Below, piece after piece: positions 1-6,335 of a stretch of DNA of 10,780 nucleotides. The DNA is from an uncultured Hyphomicrobiales bacterium (GTDB taxonomy: Bacteria; Pseudomonadota; Alphaproteobacteria; Rhizobiales; Rhizobiaceae). Made by a program: the position numbers and the translations under genes. The stretch lies in contig CALTTH010000125.1 in the NCBI GenBank assembly GCA_943908365.1, forward strand, positions 1-10,780, given 5' to 3'. The notes below the pieces were generated by a model. The model ran no database searches. It saw only the letters and a list, made by a program, of their open reading frames with translations, and was not told where the DNA came from. Numbering within the stretch: position 1 is the stretch's first letter; the number at the start of each line of letters is the position of its first letter.

Positions 1-149
1 CGAGCCGCGAGACATTCGACGAGTTCAGTTCCAGCGTCGCGCTCGAACAGAAGCTTTCCGACAACCTGACCGTGACAGGCAGTTTCGATCGGGGCTTTGA
101 AGATCGTTTCCGCCCGGCGGTGCACGCCAACTACAAGATCAGGTGGTGA
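1..149 (+). CDS. C-terminal end of a probable outer-membrane beta-barrel protein (5' end outside window)
   Basis: An open frame enters from the left edge (first full codon at base 3) and stops at TGA 147-149, giving 48 residues. The segment has short alternating polar/apolar stretches (for example LTVTGSFDRGF) and ends in NYKIRW. A terminal aromatic residue preceded by alternating hydrophobic or aromatic positions is the usual last beta-strand of outer-membrane barrels and the BAM recognition signal. No domain can be named from so short a piece, so the family stays unknown; porin-like, autotransporter-like and lipoprotein-modifier barrels are all possible. It converges on sthA, with only six bases between the two stop codons, and a stem-loop spans both stops. 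Confidence 0.55.
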   Translation, partial: SRETFDEFSSSVALEQKLSDNLTVTGSFDRGFEDRFRPAVHANYKIRW

Positions 150-171
150 AGCGGTTCACTTGACCGCTTCA
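147..171 (+). terminator. Stem-loop across the convergent stop codons; possible terminator
   Basis: Bases 147-155 pair with 163-171 (arms TGAAGCGGT and ACCGCTTCA) around a short loop containing the sthA stop; a G-U pair can extend the stem by one. The sequence after it on the + strand is only moderately T-rich (ATTCCTGTTCTT), so Rho-independent termination is uncertain. The hairpin includes the stop codons of both converging genes, so it may serve as a shared 3' end. Confidence 0.4.
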
Positions 172-1574
172 TTCCTGTTCTTGATATCACCCATGCGGTT
201 CCAGGCATCCAGTCCGGCAATCTTGTAGGCTTCGGCAAGCGTCGGGTAGTTGAAGGTATTTTCAACGAAATACTCGACCGTACCCTTGAGGTTCAACACA
301 GCTTGACCGATGTGAACCAGTTCGGTCGCGCCTTCGCCGACGATGTGGACGCCGAGAAGCCGGCGCGTCTTCAATGAGAAGATCAGCTTCAGAAGACCGG
401 TATCAAGACCCATGATGTGGCCGCGCGAGGTTTCCCGGAAGCGGGCAATCCCGCATTCGTAAGGGATGCCGCGCTCCTTCATTTCTTCTTCCGTCAGGCC
501 GCAGGTGGAGATTTCCGGGACGGCATAGATGCCGTATGGGAAATATTTCTGCGGCTCCATGCCAATTGCCCCAACCGCAACGCGAGCGGCAATACGGCCC
601 TGTTCCATGGAGGTGGAGGCAAGGCTCGGGAAGCCGATAACGTCGCCCGCGGCAAAGATCCCCGGCACGGAGGTTTCGAAGGTTTCCGGATTGACGGAAA
701 GACGGCCACGGCTGTCGGCCTCAAGTCCGGCTGCCGCAAGGTTCAACGTGTCGGTCGCGCCCATTCTGCCTGCGGCGAAAAGCACCATTTCGGTCACAAT
801 CGTGCGGCCATTATCCAGTGTGATCGACACCTTGCCTTCTGGCGTGTGTTCCACTTTCTCGGCCTTCTGGCCGAGAAGCAGCTTCATGTTACGGTCGCGG
901 AGCTGGTAGGTGAAATCTTCGACGATTTCCTTGTCGATGAAATCCAGCATCGTCGATTTGGGATCGATCAGCGTGACGGCGGTATCGAGCGCGCTGAAAA
1001 TCGTAGCATATTCGATGCCAATAACGCCGGCACCGATGACCACCAGAGAGCGCGGTAGCCTTTCCATCTGCAACAATTCATCGCTGTCGATGACGGTCTT
1101 GCCATCAAACGGCATGTAGTCCGGTCTGAATGGGCGAGTGCCCACGGCGAGCAGAATGCTCTTGCCCAACACATGCATCACTTCGCCATCGTCTTTGGTG
1201 ATCTGAAGCGTATCGGGCGCGAGGAAGCTTGCCTTGCCGCGCACGTGCTGCACGCGGTTACGGGCAAACTGGTGCTCAAGCACTTCCACTTCGTGGTTGA
1301 GAGTGATCAGCAGGCGCTGGCGCAAATCCTCGGCGCTGATTTCCTGCTTTACGCGATAGGACTGGCCGTAAAAGCCGCGCTCGCGCCATCCAGAAAGATT
1401 AAGCGCCGTCTCGCGCATGGTCTTGGACGGGATGGTGCCGGTATGAACCGAGACACCGCCCACGCGGCTGCCCTTTTCGATGACCAGGACCTTCTTGTCG
1501 AGCTTCGCCGCCTGGATGGCAGCACGTCTGCCAGCGGGACCGCTGCCAACAACAATGAGATCGTACTGGTTCAT
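156..1574 (-). CDS. sthA: Soluble (Si-specific) NAD(P)+ transhydrogenase
   Basis: A 472-residue flavoprotein of the pyridine nucleotide-disulfide oxidoreductase family; E. coli SthA is about 466. It exchanges hydride between NADPH and NAD+ in the cytosol and drains excess NADPH. Domains in order: FAD-binding Rossmann motif GSGPAG (residues 10-15) with Glu33 ending the second strand; NAD(P)-binding motif GAGVIG (181-186); second FAD motif AAGDVIG (308-314); C-terminal dimerisation domain with FNYPTLAEAYKIAG, very close to E. coli SthA. At the site where lipoamide dehydrogenase has its CxxxxC disulfide, this protein reads GGVSVHTGTIPSK (39-51): both cysteines are replaced, which excludes a disulfide reductase and fits SthA. 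The ATG at 1574 was chosen because AGAGG (1581-1585) lies six bases upstream and the protein then begins MNQYDLIVVG; an open extension to a TTG at 1742 lacks family similarity. It is transcribed leftward, after a terminator for the preceding gene, so probably alone. Confidence 0.95.
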   Translation of the reverse strand: MNQYDLIVVGSGPAGRRAAIQAAKLDKKVLVIEKGSRVGGVSVHTGTIPSKTMRETALNLSGWRERGFYGQSYRVKQEISAEDLRQRLLITLNHEVEVLEHQFARNRVQHVRGKASFLAPDTLQITKDDGEVMHVLGKSILLAVGTRPFRPDYMPFDGKTVIDSDELLQMERLPRSLVVIGAGVIGIEYATIFSALDTAVTLIDPKSTMLDFIDKEIVEDFTYQLRDRNMKLLLGQKAEKVEHTPEGKVSITLDNGRTIVTEMVLFAAGRMGATDTLNLAAAGLEADSRGRLSVNPETFETSVPGIFAAGDVIGFPSLASTSMEQGRIAARVAVGAIGMEPQKYFPYGIYAVPEISTCGLTEEEMKERGIPYECGIARFRETSRGHIMGLDTGLLKLIFSLKTRRLLGVHIVGEGATELVHIGQAVLNLKGTVEYFVENTFNYPTLAEAYKIAGLDAWNRMGDIKNRNEAVK

Positions 1575-1594
1575 GAAAAGCCTCTGGACGTGAA

Positions 1595-1611
1595 CCCGGT
1601 AAAATCCCGGG
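1595..1611 (-). promoter_or_regulatory. Leader hairpin ahead of the sthA ribosome binding site
   Basis: On the sthA strand, CCCGG (1607-1611) and CCGGG (1595-1599) flank a seven-base A/T-rich loop. The hairpin ends nine bases before the AGAGG ribosome binding site at 1581-1585. Farther upstream are an inverted repeat ACATC-TG-GATGT (1690-1701) and a GCGGA/TCCGC pair around 1674-1690. These could be leader structure or operator sites, but no known operator consensus was recognised and no clear -35/-10 pair was found. Confidence 0.25.
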
Positions 1612-1782
1612 ATGTGTGAATATCCGATGTGAGGATTTGCCGCGAAAAGCGTGATGCTCTCAGCTTGCGGAAATGATCTCCGCATCCGCACATCTGGATG
1701 TCGTGAGACCGCAGAGTGCAATGCAACAAATGCCTGCGTCAATCTGTAGCGCAGAAATCTGACGGATTCGTAACCGGCACAG

Positions 1783-1801
1783 AAAAAGCCGCAAATCGGC
1801 T
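1783..1801 (-). terminator. Rho-independent terminator of the DUF1003 gene
   Basis: Read on the minus strand, AGCCG, loop ATTTG, CGGCT forms a five-pair GC-rich stem followed directly by a T run (complement of the A run at 1783-1787). It begins about 10 bases after the DUF1003 stop codon and points leftward. It separates that gene from sthA, so sthA needs its own promoter between about 1600 and 1780. Confidence 0.75.
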
Positions 1802-1810
1802 ATTGATCGA

Positions 1811-2356
1811 TCAGGACGAGGGTCGGTCGCTTTGCTGGGTCTGATGTTGGTGCAGCTTTGCGATGTCTTCTCTCAATGCGGCGAGTTCGGCCAGAACCTT
1901 GAGATCGATCTTCTCGTGAAGAGACAGAACCTCAAGCTCGGCCTTGAGGTTGACCTCGTAGTCCTTGGCTGCCTCAAAGCGATCGCGTTCCGCCTGCCGG
2001 TTCTGGGACATCATGATGATGGGTGCCTGGATGGCGGCCAGCATGGAGAGAATGAGATTGAGGAACACGAAGGGATAGGGGTCAAAGGCCTTTGTCGTCA
2101 GAACAATCGTATTGATGACGGCCCATACGGCCAGAAACACCAGGAAGCTGATGATGAAGCCCCATGAGCCACCGACGCGGGCGATGCTGTCCGCCAGCCT
2201 CTCGCCGACTGTGGATCCCTTCGAAAACTCAGCATTGGTGTCGGTGGAAATCAGTTGCTTCTGATGTGCTACCTCCAAAATCCGCTTTTCGACCTCACCG
2301 ATCTGTCGGGAGGATCGCTTGAAGTGGGACAGGACGTAATCTGGAATGGCAGACAT
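1811..2356 (-). CDS. DUF1003 family integral membrane protein
   Basis: A 181-residue protein recognised as DUF1003 from the block GERLADSIARVGGSWGFI (51-68), the segment DPYPFVFLNLILS (92-104) and the signature QAPIIMMSQNRQAERDR (110-126), followed by DYEVNLKAELEVLSLHEKID. Two membrane helices lie at about 64-86 and 94-115, with a soluble N-terminus and a charged, probably coiled C-terminal helix (about 120-170) ending in a Gln/His-rich tail. The family has no established biochemical role. The ATG at 2356 is supported by GGAGA (2363-2367) six bases upstream. The gene lies 82 bases after the phosphotransferase gene on the same strand, with no obvious terminator between, so read-through from it is possible. 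A weak hairpin may cover its ribosome binding site. Confidence 0.9.
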   Translation of the reverse strand: MSAIPDYVLSHFKRSSRQIGEVEKRILEVAHQKQLISTDTNAEFSKGSTVGERLADSIARVGGSWGFIISFLVFLAVWAVINTIVLTTKAFDPYPFVFLNLILSMLAAIQAPIIMMSQNRQAERDRFEAAKDYEVNLKAELEVLSLHEKIDLKVLAELAALREDIAKLHQHQTQQSDRPSS

Positions 2357-2438
2357 GATTCATCTCCGGCAATGCGTTGGCTGGAGATAAGCCCAAGGTG
2401 CCGGCAACTTCAAACGAAATCGCGGTCCCGAAGGCGTG

Positions 2439-4373
2439 TTAACTGGATGGCATGGTCTCATGAATCCAGTTGAAGCCGGGGAAGAAACGCTCTTTACCGA
2501 ACTGGTCGCCAAACATCATGTCGAACTGCAGTTGTCGATATTCGCTGAGTGCCGACGGTAGAGCCGCAGGCGCAATCGACCAGTCCGGCACTCCCGAACC
2601 GTTTCGCTGCATCAGCATATGGCGATCGATGACGGAGTATGACGCATGCACCTTGCCCAGCACGCCGGTGTAGAAGGGATCGTCGAAGCCTGCGGTTTTC
2701 AAGATGTGATAGGGCAACAACGAGGGGCTGATCGTGCCGATTCGGTTTTGCAATCCGGCTTTCGAAGACCAGACCACCAGAGGCGTCTCATGCTCCGTCT
2801 TCATCGTGGCAAGCGGTGCGCGGCGTGTTGCCACCATGCCCGGCATATAGCCGCTTTCGACAAAGGCCTGCCCGAGCGGTGGCAGATGATCACCAAAAAG
2901 CACGATGACGGTCTCCCTCTCGCGACCCTTGGCCCAGGCGATAAGCTTTGCAAAGCTGTCGTCGGCTTCCGAAACGCCCTGCGCATAGGTGGCGAGCGCA
3001 TCGCGTGCATTGTCGGATAGATCACCGCTGACGGAGACGGCTTTCTCAGCATAGCGGTTCGCTTCATAGGGGCCGTGTCCTTGAAGCGTGACGGCAAAGA
3101 GAAACTGCGGCTTTTCGGCTGCATCAACCGTTTGGATGATTTCGTTCGTCAGTGCCGCATCCGAGGCGAACGCCCCGCGCTTTTCCATCGGTGGCAAGGT
3201 TTCTTCGGAGCGAAACTCCTCAAAGCCGAAATGCTTGTAGACCTCACGACGATTCCAGAACCATTCCTGGAATGGGTGGACGGCGACTGCGGAATATCCC
3301 TCCGAGCGAAAGAAGGTGGCAAGCGAAGGAACAGGGCGGCGCACATATTGCTGATAGGGAATGCTGCCATAGGGCAAGAACGCATTGCTGAAGCCGGTCA
3401 GCGCTTCGAATTCGACATTCGCCGTCATGCCGCCAAACTCGGGCGAAAACACATGGCCTGACTGCATCGCGCGGATGCGCGGCATCGGATCCTTCGAGAG
3501 CGTGACATTCTCCAGGCGCGTCGGATCCCACAGCGATTCGCTCATGATCATGATGACATCGGGACGCTTGCTGTGGTTGACCGCGAAGGCGGAACTGTCG
3601 GACGCAATGTCCGCGATCGTCGCCTCGCCATAGCCATAAGGTGCTGTCACTTTCGCCATCGGAATATTGAAGGCGAAGGCCATGAGGAAACCGTTGTGGC
3701 GATAGTTTTCCTTTTGATCCCACATCATCGGAATGATGTTGAGGCGGTCTCTGATCCAGGAATAGCTGGAATATTCCATCATGGAGCCAAAGCTGACGCA
3801 GAGTGCAACGGCAAGCGCCAATCTCCAAATTCTAGCTTTGAACGACATCACAGGCATGGCATGCCGCGAAAGGCGCCACAGTATCACAATGGCAAAGGCA
3901 GCAAGCGCAAGCGCAGCAGCAAGGGCGAGTGCCGTGACGGGCTGAGCCTTCAGCATGGCAGGCAATAGCTGGAGAATCTGGCGGCCAAACAGCAGGTCAG
4001 AAGGGTAGAAAGGATCGGAAAGGTAAAGCTGCTTCTGGCTCGAGATGAAAGCCGGCAGGGTCAGGAGCGGGACGGCGACCAGAAGCGACTGGTAATGACG
4101 CCCGAAGACGGCATCAAGCGCCATGATGCCGATAGTGACTGCGACGACCGTTGTCAGCCCGGGTCGAGAAGGAGACAGCAAAAAGGCGCCGACATCATGC
4201 AACGTGCCGCGCGCGATCCATTCCATGCAGACGACGAGCAGGACCGCTGCGAGGACCAGATTGGCCAGCGTTTGTGCATCATTTGCGAGGCGGGCAGGGG
4301 ACCGTGTCCACGGCTTTGAAAGGACGAGCTTCATCCTTTCGGCAACCGTTGTTTTGGGCACCGATTTCGTCAC
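2439..4373 (-). CDS. LTA synthase-family membrane sulfatase/phosphoglycerol transferase
   Basis: A 644-residue membrane enzyme with about five N-terminal helices (roughly 36-55, 73-91, 95-112, 146-168, 183-203) and an extracytoplasmic alkaline-phosphatase-fold domain from about residue 270. Catalytic and metal positions of LtaS are all recognisable: Glu279 in IMSESLWD, nucleophile Thr317 in GGMTANVEFEALTG, WNRREVYKHFGFEEF (373-387), His433 in LQGHGPYE, and Asp495-His496 in FGDHLPP. Family members transfer phosphoglycerol from phosphatidylglycerol to a glycolipid or glycan. Gram-negatives lack lipoteichoic acid, so periplasmic or cyclic beta-glucan substitution (the role of OpgB or rhizobial CgmB) is the likeliest job, but the acceptor is inferred. 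Start: GTG 4373 has GGAG (4381-4384) seven bases upstream. GTG 4412 lacks a ribosome binding site; ATG 4334 has only an AGG touching the start. A PhoB-like array lies 40 bases upstream. Confidence 0.88.
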   Translation of the reverse strand: MTKSVPKTTVAERMKLVLSKPWTRSPARLANDAQTLANLVLAAVLLVVCMEWIARGTLHDVGAFLLSPSRPGLTTVVAVTIGIMALDAVFGRHYQSLLVAVPLLTLPAFISSQKQLYLSDPFYPSDLLFGRQILQLLPAMLKAQPVTALALAAALALAAFAIVILWRLSRHAMPVMSFKARIWRLALAVALCVSFGSMMEYSSYSWIRDRLNIIPMMWDQKENYRHNGFLMAFAFNIPMAKVTAPYGYGEATIADIASDSSAFAVNHSKRPDVIMIMSESLWDPTRLENVTLSKDPMPRIRAMQSGHVFSPEFGGMTANVEFEALTGFSNAFLPYGSIPYQQYVRRPVPSLATFFRSEGYSAVAVHPFQEWFWNRREVYKHFGFEEFRSEETLPPMEKRGAFASDAALTNEIIQTVDAAEKPQFLFAVTLQGHGPYEANRYAEKAVSVSGDLSDNARDALATYAQGVSEADDSFAKLIAWAKGRERETVIVLFGDHLPPLGQAFVESGYMPGMVATRRAPLATMKTEHETPLVVWSSKAGLQNRIGTISPSLLPYHILKTAGFDDPFYTGVLGKVHASYSVIDRHMLMQRNGSGVPDWSIAPAALPSALSEYRQLQFDMMFGDQFGKERFFPGFNWIHETMPSS

Positions 4374-4412
4374 GTTTCTACTCCGGCAGTCTCGAAAGCA
4401 GGTGTGAATCAC

Positions 4413-4467
4413 CTGTCATATAAGCGTCATCTAACTGTCACATGCGCGCAATGAACGCGACATGAAC
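4413..4467 (+). promoter_or_regulatory. Predicted PhoB-binding Pho box array of 11-base units
   Basis: Three contiguous 11-base direct repeats read CTGTCATATAA (4413-4423), GCGTCATCTAA (4424-4434) and CTGTCACATGC (4435-4445). The known Pho box is two 11-base units starting CTGTCA(T/C) separated by four A/T-rich bases. Units 1 and 3 have a perfect heptamer, and unit 2 keeps GTCAT. Two further units, GCGCAATGAAC (4446-4456) and GCGACATGAAC (4457-4467), continue the 11-base register with weaker similarity. The array lies between the divergent phosphotransferase and nadE genes. It is much closer to the former (40 bases from its chosen start) than to nadE (150 bases). On the phosphotransferase strand a CTTATAT -10-like element overlaps the array. 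Confidence 0.65.
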
Positions 4468-4543
4468 TATGCAAAATTCACAGATCTCGAGGATAACCAT
4501 CGCGTGAGCCGATTATGTTGCGCATGCACCCGCCAGACCCTTC

Positions 4544-4574
4544 TTGACTGGCCGTTGTTTTGAAACAGTTTATG
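4544..4574 (+). promoter_or_regulatory. Weak candidate promoter for nadE
   Basis: TTGACT (4544-4549) is a good -35 hexamer. The best -10 match downstream is GTTTAT or TTTATG (4568-4574), at spacing 18-19, which is poor. It would start a leader of roughly 35-40 bases before the nadE ATG at 4618. Offered only as the best candidate in the region. Confidence 0.3.
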
Positions 4575-4617
4575 CGGCGCGTTGCACTGTAAGAGCCGGC
4601 AGGATATTGAGGAAGGC

Positions 4618-6297
4618 ATGAGCACAGGACAGACCATTCCCCACACGTTCCGGATTGCGGTTGGACAATTCAACCCGACCGTCGGCGATGTCGCAGGCAA
4701 CCTTGCCAAAGCGCGCGAAGCAAGAGCCGATGCGGCAGCGCAAGGCGCCGATCTACTTCTGCTGACGGAGCTTTTCATCTCCGGCTACCCGCCAGAAGAT
4801 CTGGTGCTGAAACCGGCATTTTTGAAAGCGTGCCTCAATGCCGTGGAGGAGTTGGCCGCGGACACCGCGGATGGCGGGCCGGGCGTCATTATCGGCTTCC
4901 CGCGCCAAGGCGAAAAGGGCAGGCACAATTCGGTTGCTCTGCTCGATGGCGGCAAGATCGTCGCGTTGCGCGACAAGGTGGACCTGCCGAATTACGGCGA
5001 GTTCGACGAAAAGCGCGTCTTCAGCGAAGGCTCTATCTCCGGCCCCTATAATTTCAGGGGCATTCGCATCGGCATTCCAATTTGCGAGGAAATCTGGAAC
5101 GATTTTGGGGTGTGCGAGACGCTGGCCGAGGCCGGCGCCGAAATCTTGCTGGTGCCAAATGGCTCGCCCTATTATCGCGGCAAGGTCGATGTCCGTCATC
5201 AGGTCGCACTCCGCCAGGTCATTGAAAGTGGTCTGCCTCTGGTCTTCGTCAACCAACTCGGCGGCCAGGATGAACTGGTGTTCGACGGCGCGAGCTTCGG
5301 TTTCAATGCCGACAAGACACTGGCCTTCCAGATGAGCCAGTTCGAAGCAACGTTGGCGGTCACGGACTGGAAACGCACGGAGAATGGCTGGCACTGCAGC
5401 CATGGTCCGGTTTCCCATATTCCCGAAGGCGAGGAGGCCGACTACCGGGCCTGCATGCTGGGCTTCCGCGACTACGTCAACAAGAACGGCTTCAAGAGCG
5501 TCGTTCTCGGCCTTTCCGGCGGCATCGACTCGGCCATCTGCGCAGCGATCGCGGTCGATGCGCTGGGCGAGGAGCGGGTGCGCTGCATCATGCTGCCTTA
5601 CCGCTATACGTCTGACGAATCGCTGAAGGACGCCGCCGATTGCGCCAGGGCGCTCGGCTGTCGCTATGACATCGTTCCGATTGCCGAACCTGTCGATGGC
5701 TTCATGACGGCGCTGTCGGATCTGCTCGAAGGCACGGAAGAGGGCATCACCGAGGAAAACCTGCAGAGCCGTGCGCGCGGCACGATCCTGATGGGTGTTT
5801 CCAACAAGTTTGGCTCGATGGTGGTGACCACGGGCAACAAGTCGGAAATGTCCGTCGGCTACGCCACGCTCTATGGCGATATGAATGGTGGCTTCAACCC
5901 CATCAAGGACCTTTACAAGATGCAGGTCTATGCCATCTCCAGATGGCGCAACGCCCATGTGCCGCCTGGCGCGCTTGGGCCTTCGGGCGAAGTCATCCCG
6001 GCCAACATCATTTCCAAGGCCCCATCCGCCGAATTGCGGCCCAACCAGACCGACCAGGATTCGCTTCCGCCCTATCCGGTTCTCGACGATATTCTTGAGT
6101 GCCTGGTTGAACAGGAAATGTCCGTAGACGATATCGTGGCGCGCGGTCACGACGTCGCAACGGTTCATCGCATCGAGCATCTGCTGTACCTGGCCGAATA
6201 TAAGCGCCGGCAGTCTGCACCTGGCGTGAAGATTACCAAGAAGAACTTCGGTCGCGATCGCAGGTATCCTATTACCAATCGATTCCGCGACAGGTAG
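4618..6297 (+). CDS. nadE: Glutamine-dependent NAD+ synthetase
   Basis: A 559-residue two-domain cytosolic enzyme making NAD+ from deamido-NAD+, ATP and glutamine, the last step of NAD synthesis. The N-terminal nitrilase-type glutaminase domain (about 10-265) has the Glu-Lys-Cys triad: Glu51 in LLLLTELFISGYPPEDL, Lys120 in RDKVDLPNYGEF and Cys156 in IPICEEIWND. The C-terminal N-type ATP pyrophosphatase domain carries the P-loop LSGGIDS (299-305), then MLPYRYTSDES, SRARGTILMGVSNKFG, VTTGNKSEMSVGYATLYGDM and a basic C-terminus. Length and order match the glutamine-using type, not the short ammonia-dependent type. The ATG at 4618 has GAGG (4609-4612) five bases upstream; a TTG at 4582 would add 12 unlikely residues. 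It is divergent from the phosphotransferase gene. The TolB-like gene follows after 38 bases, probably in one transcript. All catalytic residues seen are intact. Confidence 0.97.
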   Translation: MSTGQTIPHTFRIAVGQFNPTVGDVAGNLAKAREARADAAAQGADLLLLTELFISGYPPEDLVLKPAFLKACLNAVEELAADTADGGPGVIIGFPRQGEKGRHNSVALLDGGKIVALRDKVDLPNYGEFDEKRVFSEGSISGPYNFRGIRIGIPICEEIWNDFGVCETLAEAGAEILLVPNGSPYYRGKVDVRHQVALRQVIESGLPLVFVNQLGGQDELVFDGASFGFNADKTLAFQMSQFEATLAVTDWKRTENGWHCSHGPVSHIPEGEEADYRACMLGFRDYVNKNGFKSVVLGLSGGIDSAICAAIAVDALGEERVRCIMLPYRYTSDESLKDAADCARALGCRYDIVPIAEPVDGFMTALSDLLEGTEEGITEENLQSRARGTILMGVSNKFGSMVVTTGNKSEMSVGYATLYGDMNGGFNPIKDLYKMQVYAISRWRNAHVPPGALGPSGEVIPANIISKAPSAELRPNQTDQDSLPPYPVLDDILECLVEQEMSVDDIVARGHDVATVHRIEHLLYLAEYKRRQSAPGVKITKKNFGRDRRYPITNRFRDR

Positions 6298-6335
6298 GTC
6301 CGGCGGGTCAGTGGGCAATCGCAGCGGGAGGAACG

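Noticed and set aside
417..1058. A 213-codon open frame on the plus strand opposite sthA
   Set aside because: It is antisense to a clear sthA, rich in Arg, His and Gly as shadow frames are, and shows no family resemblance.
1575..1742. N-terminal extension of SthA to a TTG at 1742
   Set aside because: The 56 extra residues precede the normal FAD-binding start, contain the leader hairpin region, and the internal ATG at 1574 has a well-spaced AGAGG.
4753..6318. A 521-codon open frame on the minus strand opposite nadE
   Set aside because: It lies almost wholly antisense to a gene with all catalytic motifs intact, its translation shows no recognisable domain, and long antisense frames are expected in GC-rich DNA with this codon use.
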